Origin: Opitutus sp. GAS368
GTDB lineage: Bacteria > Verrucomicrobiota > Verrucomicrobiia > Opitutales > Opitutaceae
Reading direction: 5' to 3'
Assembly: GCA_945868215.1 (NCBI GenBank)
Contig: CAMBLN010000013.1
Coordinates: forward strand, 1-33,438
DNA length: 33,438 nucleotides
The notes under the pieces: generated by a model
Databases searched by the model: none
What the model was told of the DNA's origin: nothing
The model's input: only the letters and a program-made list of their open reading frames with translations
Translations under genes and position numbers: made by a program
In this document: piece after piece, positions 7,955 through 15,960 of the stretch
Layout of the letters: each line of letters starts with the position of its first letter
Position numbering within the stretch: position 1 is the stretch's first letter

Positions 7955-10324
7955 TCAGTTGCCGACACGCTCGAAGCGCACGGCGTCGGCGATCACGTAG
8001 TCATCGGCGTTGATGTTGGTGATGAGAACGCTGCCGGTGGCGGGATTGGAGCCGGCCGCGAAGGTGAACGTGCCGGCCAACTCGTTCCACTTTCCGCCGT
8101 TTTCCTCCTGATTGACGGTGAAAGGCGTCGAGCCGCCGGAGTGATAGACGGTGATGGGTGCGTTCGTAGCCCGGTTGGAGTGTTGGGTCCACCAGACGGA
8201 CACCTTGTATTGACCCGGAACCAGAATGGGGGGTGTGAAGCGCACGGACTTCTCCGCCGAGGAATTGCCCTCGTGGTAGGAGTCGCCTTCGTGTCCGCCG
8301 CTGGTGCTGCTGGACGCCCAGCCGCCGAGGGCGACGATGCCCGGAGTGTCGCCGGGGGCCTTGTCCATGATGATCGGATCGACGGCTGGCTGATAGACAA
8401 ACTTCACGGCGTCGGCGGTGACCCAGCTGGTGGTGCCGGTGTTGCTCACGACGACTTTGCCGGCGTCGCCGGCGTTGAACGTATATGTGCCGAGCGACTG
8501 CCAAGTGCCGCCGTTTTCGCGCTGGTTCTTGGGCACGGTGGTGGAGCCGCCCGCGTGGGTGATCGTGTAGGGCACGGCGTCGGACCGGCTGGTGGGATGG
8601 GCGCTCCAGATGGTGAACACCTCGTATTGGCCGGCCTGCATGAGGGTGGGCGTGTAGGTGATGGACTTGGTGCCCTTGCCGCTGTTGCCGTCGCTGCCCC
8701 AGCGGGAGCCGTGGAAGCCGGAGTCGTTGGCGTTGCTCCAGCCGGCGCTGACGATGCTGCCCGTGCCGCCGTTATCGATGATGATGACGTTGTCGTTCAC
8801 GCCGGGGCCGCTGTCGTCGCCGGTGTAGAAGAGCACGGAGGCAACACGTGAATGTTTGCCGGTGGCTCCCATGTATCGGACATACCGATACGTGCCGGTG
8901 TTGCTCACCGCGGCGGTGGTGTAGGTGCCGATGTTGCCGTTAAAGGTGCCGACGGGCGCGGTGTCGATCGTGTGCAGGATCACCGCGTCGGAGAAGTCGG
9001 CGGTGTTGGCGCCTTGGAAGACGCCGTTGACCATTTCGGCGCTGCCCGTGCCCAGTTTGGCGGGCATGTAGCGGATCTGGGTGATCCGGGTGGGCGTGAG
9101 GAGATCGAGCCCCGTCTAACCTCCGCTGGCGGTGGCCGCGTCGAAGTAGTAGGCGTTGCTGTTGCCGAAGGCGGCAACGGCGCCGTTTCGATCATCGGTG
9201 ATGACTCCGCTGGTCGGATTGAGGCGGGTGCCGGGCGTGCCGATGATGGTGCCGCCGACGACGCGGAGGGCGGTGGGATCGGCGTAGGACTGCATGTGGC
9301 TGCGGGCATACTCGCCCCAATATGAGGTGGGCGTGTAGCTCCAGTCGGTCAGCATGGCGGGGTGGGAGCCTTCGCTGAAATTCCAACCGACCCAGTGGAA
9401 GTTGTTGGTGTTGATCCAGTCCATCATGCGCGGCATCCAGGTATCGGGGAGCTCGAAGGAGTTCTGAATAAAGTCCACCGTGGTGCCTGAAGGATGGCCG
9501 AATTCACCGAGCAAGACGGGATAAAGGAGAGCCGCGTTGCCTGCCCTGAGTTGGATTTCGGGTTTCCACGGATACACATGGGCGTCGTAAACGATGCCGT
9601 TGCCGGAAGCCGTGTCTTCAAGGGCGTAGCCGTCCGGGAGGCCGTTGTAGCCCGGGAGAATACCTCTCAGGTCGAAGGCATAGTCGAGGCCGCCGACCAC
9701 CACGATGTTGTTGGCGCCCTGGGCTCGCACGGTCTCGAGCAGGTCCTGCATGCCCGGGCCGGTGGAGTTGCCGTCGCGCCAGACTGTCCAGGTGGTGCCG
9801 TGAGGCTCGTTGAGGAGGCCGAACAGGACGTGTTTTTTGTTTTTGTAGGTGTTGGCGGCGTGGGTCCAAAACGTGGTGGCGGCCGGCAGGGCCTGTTTGT
9901 ATTTGTGCAGATCGAGGATGACGTAGATGTCCAGTTCGCCGGCCCGATCGATGATCGAGGTCACCTTGGCGCGGTAGGCGTCGCGCACGGTCGTGTCGGA
10001 GTAAAACCAACGCGCGTCATTCACCGCCAGGCGGATGATGTTGGCTTTCCAAGTCCCCTTGAGGATATCGAGCGAATTGAGGCAATTGCGGTCATAGCCG
10101 GCGTCCTTTTCAAGGCCGGTGAAATTAGCGCCGACGAGGCGGATGCGTTCATTGGTGTCTTTGACGACGATCTGGTTGCCCTGGGTTTTGAGTTCGGGCG
10201 GTTCGGCCCGGAGCTGGCCGGTGGCGGCCAAGGTGAGGACGAGTGCGGAGTAGCGGACGGCGCGCGCAAGGGACCGCCGTAGCGAAGGCCTTTGCGTCAT
10301 CGATGGGGTGTTCGATCGAGTCAT
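7955..10324 (-). pseudogene. Exported GH5 glycoside hydrolase with discoidin-like and two golvesin-like modules, interrupted by in-frame TAG
   Basis: A signal peptide (SALVLTLAATGQLRAEP) precedes a GH5 cellulase-type domain with the acid/base Glu in LLNEPHG (about residue 173) and the nucleophile Glu in LLGEFGHPSG (about 274). The frame meets TAG at 9116-9118 after 402 residues, inside a discoidin-like module (NAYYFDAATASGG-stop-TGLDLLTPTRITQIRYMPA). The same frame then continues 386 residues: the rest of that module (MVNGVFQGANTADFSDAV) and two golvesin/xanthan-lyase-type carbohydrate-binding repeats (VIIIDNGGTG... and PIIMDKAPGD..., each ending DAVKF or DAVRF). The expected residue at the stop is Trp, so TGG to TAG would explain it. 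As written, only the catalytic domain and a broken module would be made. I chose the ATG at 10322-10324. Another at 10300 also fits the signal peptide. Confidence 0.88.
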
Positions 10325-10671
10325 GGGTATTTGGGTTTGATGATTCCACGGCGTGATGCCGGAGAAAGGGGAAGGGGCGGCAGGCTGCGGCGGCGGCTGG
10401 CGGGCCGACCGCGAAGGGTGCGTCGGTCGGAGTCGGAAAACGGGGCGGGCGGGGAGTGAAAGCGGAACGTCTTCGGCGAGGCCGGCGGAGCCATCGCGCA
10501 GGGGAGGGGCGAAGAAATTACCTGTATCCAAGCTTTCAACACAGGCCGGAATAGTAACGGAGCTTTCGCTATAAAACCGCGACTACAGCTATGGAAAATT
10601 AACCTCCCTCACGCGGCCGGTTGTTACGCGGCGATGACGGGCGCGCTGAGCGGCGCTTAATAATCCGGCAC
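10325..10671. other. 347-base intergenic region upstream of the GH5 gene
   Basis: No supportable gene was found. It holds the leader and promoter region of the GH5 gene (minus strand). On that strand, AT-rich segments around 10550-10605 are the likeliest promoter location, but no convincing -35/-10 pair was found. The right end abuts the stop of the next minus-strand gene. Confidence 0.45.
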
Positions 10672-11106
10672 TTAGACGGGGATCGCGGCGAATGCCAGCA
10701 ACGCGGCGCGTGCGGTCCATAGCGCAGTGCGAAGCCAGTTGAGGCGGGTGAGGCGCCGCGCGTCGGATTCAGCGGGCGAACGCTGAAGGCGGGTGTGCGC
10801 GGGCACGATCGCGGTAAACGTGAGCAGCCAGATGGCTGTGGCGAGACCGAGGCCGATCTGAGCGGGTATTGAATCAGAGGCGATCCAGACCCAGGCGATG
10901 GCGAGGGTCAGTTCGATGAGCATGAGGGGAGCGGCAACCCAGCCCATGGCACCCATGTAGGTGGCGTGGTGGGCGCGAAAGGCATCCGCGCCCAAGTTGC
11001 GGATCAGCGGGGCGAAGAGCGCATAGACCGCGAGCTGCACCGTCCAGCAAAGCCCGGCGAGTGCGCCGGTAAAGAGGAGTTGGGAGGCGAGAAGGGTGGA
11101 GTCCAT
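10672..11106 (-). CDS. Small integral membrane protein, about four helices
   Basis: With the ATG at 11104-11106 the product has 144 residues. Four hydrophobic segments are visible: LLFTGALAGLCWTVQLAVYA, then MGWVAAPLMLIELTLAIAWV, then IGLGLATAIWLLTFTAIVPA, and a C-terminal TALWTARAALLAFAAI. The RLNWLRTALWTAR motif before the last helix resembles the closing motif of DUF1772-like membrane proteins; this is a weak family suggestion. It is divergent from selO, with the two starts about 125 bases apart. The function is unknown. Confidence 0.7.
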   Translation of the reverse strand: MDSTLLASQLLFTGALAGLCWTVQLAVYALFAPLIRNLGADAFRAHHATYMGAMGWVAAPLMLIELTLAIAWVWIASDSIPAQIGLGLATAIWLLTFTAIVPAHTRLQRSPAESDARRLTRLNWLRTALWTARAALLAFAAIPV

Positions 11107-11230
11107 GGACGGTGGCGACGGAGGCACGGTGGAGCCGAAACCCGGCGGAGCCAAGGAGTCAGGTGGAGGAAGCTTGGGATTTGATGCAGGCCTCACTCGA
11201 CAGCGCGTGGTTTTCGGGGAGCGTTTGGTC

Positions 11231-12715
11231 ATGTCTGAATCCGCGCACCCGTCTTCCGTTCCGTCCGCGTCCGCTTCGGCGGCGGGATGGCGTCTGGAGC
11301 ACTCTTACGCCCGGCTGCCGCAATTGTTTCATTATGCGATCGCGCCGACTCCGGTGCGGGCGCCGCGGGTGGTGATCTTGAACCGGCGGCTGGCGGAATC
11401 CCTGGGGTTGTCCGCCGACGCGCTCGCGGGAAGCGACGGGGCCGAGTGGTTTGCCGGCAACCGCCTGCCGCCGGGTGCTTCGCCGCTCGCGCAGGCGTAT
11501 GCGGGACACCAATACGGGCACTTCACGATGTTGGGTGACGGACGCGCGATTTTGCTGGGCGAACAGATCACGCCCGCGGGCGCGCGCGTGGACATCCAAC
11601 TCAAAGGCTCGGGGCCGACACCCTTTTCTCGGAATGGCGATGGACGCGCCGCGCTCGGGCCGATGTTGCGCGAATACATCATCAGCGAAGCCATGCACGC
11701 GCTCGGCATCCCGACGACGCGCAGCCTCGCGGTCGCGGCCACCGGCGAAGAGGTGTGGCGGCAGGACGGGCCGCTGCCGGGCGCGGTGCTCACGCGCGTG
11801 GCCGCCAGCCACATCCGCGTGGGGACGTTCCAGTGGGCCGCGCAGAATGACGAGGCCGCGCTGCGTGCGCTGGTGGACTACACCTTGCGCCGCCATTACC
11901 CGGAGTCCGCCGAGGCCGAAAACCCGCCGCTGGCTTTGCTCGAGGCGGTCATCGAGCGGCAGGCTGCGCTCATCGCGCAATGGATGCGGGTCGGCTTCGT
12001 GCACGGCGTCATGAACACCGACAACATGGCGCTCTCCGGCGAGACCATCGACTACGGCCCCTGCGCGTTTATCGACGCCTACGATCCGGCGACGGTGTTC
12101 AGTTCCATCGACCGGCGCGGACGTTACGCGTTTGGCAATCAGCCCGCCATTGCGCAGTGGAATCTGACCCGGTTGGCCGAGGCGTTGCTGCCTGTGCTGC
12201 ATTCCGAAGAACAGCCCGCCATCGCGCTGGCCGAAGCGACGTTGGGAAAATTCACGGACCGGTTTCAACACCACTGGCTTGCGGGCATGCGTAAGAAACT
12301 GGGCCTGTTCACCGAGGAGCCCGAAGACGCGACTCTCATCAAAAACTTGCTCGAATGGATGCACCGGACGAAGGCGGATTACACGAACACCTTCGCCGCG
12401 CTGGCGGAGGACGGGCCTCCGCCCGAAGACGAGGAGTTTATCCGCTGGCACCAAAGTTGGACTGAACGCCTCTCGCGTCAGCCGCAGTCGGCGGCCGAAT
12501 CAGTTCAACTCCGCCGTGCGAGCAACCCGGTGTTCATTCCCCGCAACCACCTCGTCGAAGCGGCGCTGACGGCGGCGCAACAAGGCGATTTGGGCCCGCT
12601 GGAGCGCCTCCTGGAGGTGCTGACATCGCCTTACGACTACACGCGCACCGCGCCGGAGTGTCGCCTGCCGGCGCCGGCGGGCGATACCGGCTACAAGACC
12701 TACTGCGGGACGTGA
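11231..12715 (+). CDS. selO: Protein adenylyltransferase SelO (YdiU family)
   Basis: The 494-residue pseudokinase-fold enzyme transfers AMP from ATP to Ser/Thr/Tyr of target proteins (family knowledge). Diagnostic stretches are AYAGHQYGHF, IQLKGSGPTPFSRNGDGRAA, LREYIISEAMHALGIPTTRS, RVAASHIRVGTFQ, and the metal/catalytic region HGVMNTDNMALSG followed by IDYGPCAFIDAYDP. It ends YKTYCGT, with Cys at the antepenultimate position, where eukaryotic SelO has selenocysteine; here it is an ordinary Cys codon. I chose the ATG at 11231; the open frame extends further upstream without homology. It is usually linked to redox homeostasis. No partner gene is evident. Confidence 0.96.
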   Translation: MSESAHPSSVPSASASAAGWRLEHSYARLPQLFHYAIAPTPVRAPRVVILNRRLAESLGLSADALAGSDGAEWFAGNRLPPGASPLAQAYAGHQYGHFTMLGDGRAILLGEQITPAGARVDIQLKGSGPTPFSRNGDGRAALGPMLREYIISEAMHALGIPTTRSLAVAATGEEVWRQDGPLPGAVLTRVAASHIRVGTFQWAAQNDEAALRALVDYTLRRHYPESAEAENPPLALLEAVIERQAALIAQWMRVGFVHGVMNTDNMALSGETIDYGPCAFIDAYDPATVFSSIDRRGRYAFGNQPAIAQWNLTRLAEALLPVLHSEEQPAIALAEATLGKFTDRFQHHWLAGMRKKLGLFTEEPEDATLIKNLLEWMHRTKADYTNTFAALAEDGPPPEDEEFIRWHQSWTERLSRQPQSAAESVQLRRASNPVFIPRNHLVEAALTAAQQGDLGPLERLLEVLTSPYDYTRTAPECRLPAPAGDTGYKTYCGT

Positions 12716-12804
12716 GCGGTGCGTGTCATGTCAGCCGTGGGGGGGGGCTTCAGCAGGCGTTCGCGATCTTGCAAACGCCCGCAGCCCACGCACAGTTTTC
12801 CTCC

Positions 12805-12993
12805 ATGAGCACGCTTGCCAAGACTCGGAAACCCGCCGCCAAAGTCCGCCGCTCGCCTTTACGTCCGATCACAGCCACCCGCATCCCGCCACCCGCTAAT
12901 AACACCCTCGGCGACATCGCCAAAATCAAAGATTTTGGCAAAGGTCTCGATGGTGCTCTGGTCGAAAAGATCGTTGCTGACAGACATCTTTGA
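12805..12993 (+). CDS. Putative antitoxin of a VapC-type pair
   Basis: The 62-residue protein has a basic N-terminus (MSTLAKTRKPAAKVRRSPLR) and a short C-terminal segment (NTLGDIAKIKDFGKGLDGAL). It ends three bases before the GTG start of a PIN-domain toxin. I cannot assign it to a known antitoxin fold; the call rests on size, charge and position. The basic N-terminus would suit operator binding and the C-terminus would suit toxin contact. Confidence 0.6.
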   Translation: MSTLAKTRKPAAKVRRSPLRPITATRIPPPANNTLGDIAKIKDFGKGLDGALVEKIVADRHL

Positions 12994-12996
12994 ACG

Positions 12997-13377
12997 GTGG
13001 TTTTTGACACCAATTTTCTCGTGTCACTGGCAGGGCAAAGCAAACGCCTGCCTCGTTCCCGCGCCCTCGCTTTTCGAGACAGCCATGCCGCAGCCGCGCC
13101 CTACATCGCTCGCGTAACCGCCTTGGAGTTTGAGGCCGGGTTCGCATCTGCCGCGCAAGCCGTTCCCCACCTCTCTCGATTCACGATCCTTCCGGTGGAT
13201 GAAGACGTCTGGAGGATCGGCACCGTATTGTTTCGCGAATTGCGCCGCGACGGCCTGCCCATCGGATTGGCCGATACGCTCATTGCCGCGACGGCCCTTG
13301 CTTACGGACTTCCCCTCGTGACAGACAACGCCGAACACTTCCAACGCGTGCGCGGTCTCAAGGTTTATAGTTTTTAG
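12997..13377 (+). CDS. PIN-domain ribonuclease toxin (VapC type)
   Basis: The 126-residue protein starts at a GTG three bases after the antitoxin stop. The PIN acidic residues are visible: Asp in MVFDTNFLVSL, Glu in ALEFEAGF, Asp in LADTLIAATA, and Asp in TDNAEHF. These form the metal site for RNA cleavage in VapC toxins (family knowledge). The length is normal for a complete toxin. It is the first of three toxin-antitoxin-like pairs in the window. Dispersed repeat copy B follows about 50 bases downstream. Confidence 0.9.
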   Translation: MVFDTNFLVSLAGQSKRLPRSRALAFRDSHAAAAPYIARVTALEFEAGFASAAQAVPHLSRFTILPVDEDVWRIGTVLFRELRRDGLPIGLADTLIAATALAYGLPLVTDNAEHFQRVRGLKVYSF

Positions 13378-13425
13378 CAAAACTCGCTGAAACCCGTCAG
13401 CTGAGGTTAAAATACAACAACACTC

Positions 13426-13466
13426 GGCCCGATCCCATCGGCGTTTGGGACCCCATCGGCGTTTGG
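13426..13466 (+). repeat. Dispersed GGCCC-GAYCC element, copy B (two 18-base units)
   Basis: ggcccgatccc begins the element. Two tandem 18-base units occupy 13431-13448 and 13449-13466 and differ at one base (GATCCC or GACCCC, then ATCGGCGTTTGG). An AT-rich lead (ggttaaaatacaacaaca) precedes it. It lies in the convergent gap between the vapC-like and methyltransferase genes. Confidence 0.7.
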
Positions 13467-13480
13467 GGCCGTCGGCGGCT

Positions 13481-14095
13481 TCAGGTGGTGCCGGCGGGTT
13501 TTTGCACGATGACCACCAAGTGTTTTTCGGGCCACTGGTCGTATTCAAGATGCCGGCACACGCAGCCGCATTCGCCAACGAGGGCGAGAGTGCGAGGTAT
13601 GCCGGGCACGCCGTAGTAAATTTCCGGCCCCATGGCCGTGTCGGTTTTCTCCTCCGGGCGGTCGAGGCCCGCGGTGGTGAAAATGAACACGCCTCCCGGT
13701 TTGAGCGCGTCGAGGATTTTGCGCATGACCGGTTCCTGCGCGGCTAGCGGCAGGTGCCACAGGCTGTCCCAGCCGGTGATGAAGTCGTAACGCCGAGTGA
13801 ACTCCCAGGTGCAGACATCGGCATGGTGAAACGGCGTCCGCGGATGCCGTGCGCGGGCCAGCTCGATCATGCGGGCCGACACATCGAGTCCCTCGACGGC
13901 CAGGCCGTGCGCTGTCAGCAGCTCGATGAAGCGCCCGCTGCAGCCGCAGCCCAGATCGATGGCTTGTCCGCCACCGCCGGCGAGAAACGCGAGGGCGCGC
14001 CGGTGCGCGGCGAGTCCGTTCTTGCGATTGAAGCCGTCGTCGTTCCAGACATCGGCGATCTGGTCGTAACTTTGGCCGGTTTCATGAGGAGTCAT
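13481..14095 (-). CDS. Class I SAM-dependent methyltransferase
   Basis: The 204-residue protein begins at an ATG (14093-14095). The SAM-binding motif I is AIDLGCGCSGRFIELL, followed by the acidic post-I region VEGLDVSARMIELAR, motif II/III region YDFITGWDSLWHLP, and LDALKPGGVFIFTT. The N-terminal YDQIADVWND opening is typical of Methyltransf_11/25-type small-molecule methyltransferases. The substrate cannot be inferred. It sits downstream of a two-gene membrane operon in the same direction but separated from it, and between dispersed repeat copies B and C. Confidence 0.88.
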   Translation of the reverse strand: MTPHETGQSYDQIADVWNDDGFNRKNGLAAHRRALAFLAGGGGQAIDLGCGCSGRFIELLTAHGLAVEGLDVSARMIELARARHPRTPFHHADVCTWEFTRRYDFITGWDSLWHLPLAAQEPVMRKILDALKPGGVFIFTTAGLDRPEEKTDTAMGPEIYYGVPGIPRTLALVGECGCVCRHLEYDQWPEKHLVVIVQKPAGTT

Positions 14096-14111
14096 TAAGC
14101 AACTTACATCC

Positions 14112-14519
14112 TTACATTGATTGGTCGGCGGGTTTCTTTTCAGTCTTTAGTAGGATCACGCCCAATGCGGCCACGCCCAGCATGACCAAGGCTCCGGACG
14201 AATAGGCGCTGAAGAAGTCGAGTGAAGCGGCTGGCATCATCTGCTTGAACTCTTCGGTCATGAGCAGGCACGCGAAGGTGAAGACGATGAAGAACGTGAG
14301 TCCGGCGCCCGACACCAAGACGACTCCGACATCGCGTCTCCATCGCTGGAAACGATTCATGACCAGTCCCAAGCCCATAAAAAAGAGAGCGGGCAGACTG
14401 AACCCGGCCACTATTCCCCACTTCGCCAGCGTCGGTTGATTAACGAAGGCAAGGAAGCAGACCATATAGACGAAGAATCCGCCGATAATATGGAATATGA
14501 TCCCCGCGACCTTACGCAT
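14112..14519 (-). CDS. Membrane protein of unknown function, distal gene of pair
   Basis: The 135-residue protein has about four hydrophobic segments: IIFHIIGGFFVYMVCFLAFV, then IVAGFSLPALFFMGLGLVM, then VVLVSGAGLTFFIVFTFACL, and GALVMLGVAALGVILL. It ends KTEKKPADQSM. The start ATG (14517-14519) overlaps the stop of the upstream gene by 8 bases, which indicates translational coupling. I do not recognise a family. Confidence 0.7.
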   Translation of the reverse strand: MRKVAGIIFHIIGGFFVYMVCFLAFVNQPTLAKWGIVAGFSLPALFFMGLGLVMNRFQRWRRDVGVVLVSGAGLTFFIVFTFACLLMTEEFKQMMPAASLDFFSAYSSGALVMLGVAALGVILLKTEKKPADQSM

Positions 14520-14907
14520 TTTCGGCTCCTTTGGGCGGAACGAAGAAGGCCGTCGCCTTCGGGCGGAACAGGAAAAACACGATGACCGCAAAGATGACGA
14601 AGCCCGGAATCATGGCTGCTTTCATCGGCGCGGTGGCGAGTCCGATCACGAAACCGATCACGCCCCAGATTACATAGAGCAGGCGGGCCCAATTCTTTCC
14701 CTTGAGCATGGCGAGGCCGCAAACAATCGTGATCAGCAGTCCGATGTAGCTGATTGCGTGTTGAACCGGGATGGGGAGAGGGCTCTTGGCCATCAGCTCC
14801 AGCACCGTGGCATTGTTGAGCATGGCAGTCGTCGAAATCAGCGAAATCACGCCGATGACGATGAGAATCCATGAGATGACGGTGATGGAGGTCGGTCGTT
14901 GGTTCAT
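14512..14907 (-). CDS. Membrane protein of unknown function, proximal gene of pair
   Basis: The 131-residue protein has four hydrophobic segments: VISWILIVIGVISLISTTAM, then AISYIGLLITIVCGLAMLKG, then LLYVIWGVIGFVIGLATAP, and MIPGFVIFAVIVFFLF. The KGKNWARLLYVIWG motif after helix two is common in small bacterial membrane proteins of the DUF2127/YrhK-like kind. The tail ATAFFVPPKGAENA resembles the C-terminus of many verrucomicrobial hypothetical proteins. It is translationally coupled to the next gene. The function is unknown. Confidence 0.7.
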   Translation of the reverse strand: MNQRPTSITVISWILIVIGVISLISTTAMLNNATVLELMAKSPLPIPVQHAISYIGLLITIVCGLAMLKGKNWARLLYVIWGVIGFVIGLATAPMKAAMIPGFVIFAVIVFFLFRPKATAFFVPPKGAENA

Positions 14908-15004
14908 TGTGTGTTGGTTTTGTTTCTGGTCTAAAGTTTGAGGCTAACCCTGACGAGCTCGGTCTGACTTCGGTGGCTGGCGCTTCGATTAATTACCAAT
15001 TTAC

Positions 15005-15045
15005 GGCCCGACCCTGTCGCTCGACGTGACCCCCTCGCTCGACGT
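15005..15045 (+). repeat. Dispersed GGCCC-GAYCC element, copy C (two 18-base units)
   Basis: ggcccgaccct begins the element. Tandem 18-base units lie at 15010-15027 and 15028-15045 and match at 16 of 18 positions (GACCC, two variable bases, then TCGCTCGACGT). The AT-rich lead is ttcgattaattaccaattta. The layout matches copy B but the unit core is different. Confidence 0.7.
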
Positions 15046-15099
15046 CGGTTAAGAAGAAATATAGCCTGCGACACGCGACTGTGGGGAGGGGGGCGGAGC

Positions 15100-15113
15100 G
15101 CCTGCGAGCAGGC
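15100..15113 (-). terminator. Hairpin just past the ParE-type toxin stop
   Basis: GCCTGC-GA-GCAGGC forms a perfect 6-bp stem within a GC-rich stretch (ggcggagcgcctgcgagcag), immediately downstream of the toxin stop on the minus strand. It has no T tract. It could be a mRNA 3'-end hairpin or a dispersed repeat. Confidence 0.35.
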
Positions 15114-15116
15114 GGC

Positions 15117-15422
15117 CTACGGGGTTGGCGGGCGTTTGAGTTGGCGCTGGATCCACTTGGGGTCGCGGCGGCAGTCGATGACCCGGTGAACAGTGACTTC
15201 GTCGTTGGCGATTTTGTAGTAGATCGCGTGAGGGAAACGGCGGGCCAGCATCCGGTAATGATCATGTCTGATCGGATGGGTGCCAGCATACAGCACGAGC
15301 GAGTCGATTTCGGCGAAGAGACTGTCGAAGAAGTAATCTCCTACTCCCAGGCTCTGGTGATCGTAAAATGCCCGGCCGGCGGCCAAGTCTTCAATCGCGG
15401 GAGTAAGGATCCGCAGTTTCAC
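15117..15422 (-). CDS. RelE/ParE-family toxin
   Basis: The 101-residue protein starts at a GTG (15420-15422) that overlaps the antitoxin stop as GTGA. The fold signature is VKLRILTPAIEDLAAGRAFY at the start (a helix after the first strand), then SLFAEIDSLVLYAGTHP, then RMLARRFPHAIYYKIANDEV and VHRVIDCRRDP. This is the ParE/RelE_toxE pattern. Family members either inhibit gyrase (ParE) or cleave mRNA (RelE); the sequence alone does not decide which. The overlap with the antitoxin gene indicates tight coupling. Confidence 0.9.
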   Translation of the reverse strand: MKLRILTPAIEDLAAGRAFYDHQSLGVGDYFFDSLFAEIDSLVLYAGTHPIRHDHYRMLARRFPHAIYYKIANDEVTVHRVIDCRRDPKWIQRQLKRPPTP

Positions 15423-15634
15423 TCGAAGCGTTTGCGGAGTGCTTTCTTGGCTTCGTCCCAATCGACTGCAGTCACGCGTCCGGCTTTCAAATCTTCCTCG
15501 GTTTTACGCAGTTCCTCGGCGTGCCAGGCGGGACTTTCGAACGAGGCTTCGTCGGCTGACAGGTCGGCCCACAGCGTCTCAATGATTTTGAGTTTCTCGC
15601 TGTTGGGCAGAAGTCGAAGCTCGGCGATGCTCAT
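15419..15634 (-). CDS. Addiction-module antitoxin (PF09720 type)
   Basis: The 71-residue protein has the typical opening IAELRLLPNSEKLKIIETLW, an acidic middle (ADLSADEASFESPAWHAEEL) and the closing VDWDEAKKALRKRF, where the conserved W-D-E-A-K segment wraps the toxin. This matches the putative addiction module component family (TIGR02574). It is the first gene of the pair and overlaps the toxin start by four bases. It is expected to neutralise the toxin and autoregulate the operon. Confidence 0.9.
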   Translation of the reverse strand: MSIAELRLLPNSEKLKIIETLWADLSADEASFESPAWHAEELRKTEEDLKAGRVTAVDWDEAKKALRKRFE

Positions 15635-15960
15635 GACGAAACCGTGGCGTTGGGAGGATTTTAGTCAATTCCGCCGATGAGTGGAGTCTGCCGTGGGAAG
15701 AGTCCCGTCTTGGCTGGGGCGGGACTGTGGTGCACGGTCTGCGGTAACGTGCCTGACTGGTTTTATAGGACAGTAGCCCAACCCGTTCTCTTTGCCCTGC
15801 CTGACAAGGCGGCGCGGGCGGTGGCGCTTGGACTGACGCGCGGGTATTGTAGGCGGGCCGGATCTAGATTGTGATCGGGGGAGGTGCCCGGACGTGCCTG
15901 GCAAACGTGTCAATGCTTACGGCCTTGCATCAGGGAGGTCGGGAGGGGGGTTTGCAGGTA
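15635..15960. other. 326-base intergenic region with a large imperfect stem-loop
   Basis: No convincing gene was found; short open frames on both strands lack homology or a ribosome-binding site. A stem-loop spans 15691-15737: outer CCGTG (15691) with CACGG (15733), inner AGTCCCG (15701-15707) with CGGGACT (15720-15726). The region holds the promoter and leader of the FG-GAP gene. A purine-rich gggaggtcgggagggggg lies shortly before its likely ATG. Confidence 0.45.

Noticed and set aside
12698-12715. SelO as a selenoprotein
   Set aside because: The antepenultimate residue is encoded by an ordinary Cys codon and no in-frame TGA precedes the natural stop.
13426-13466. A CRISPR array or integron attC site at the tandem 18-base units
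   Set aside because: There are only two direct units with no spacers between them, no cas genes and no attC-like imperfect palindrome.
15677-15874. A 65-codon frame in the gap before the FG-GAP gene
   Set aside because: No ribosome-binding site, no homology, and it overlaps the stem-loop; it was treated as non-coding.
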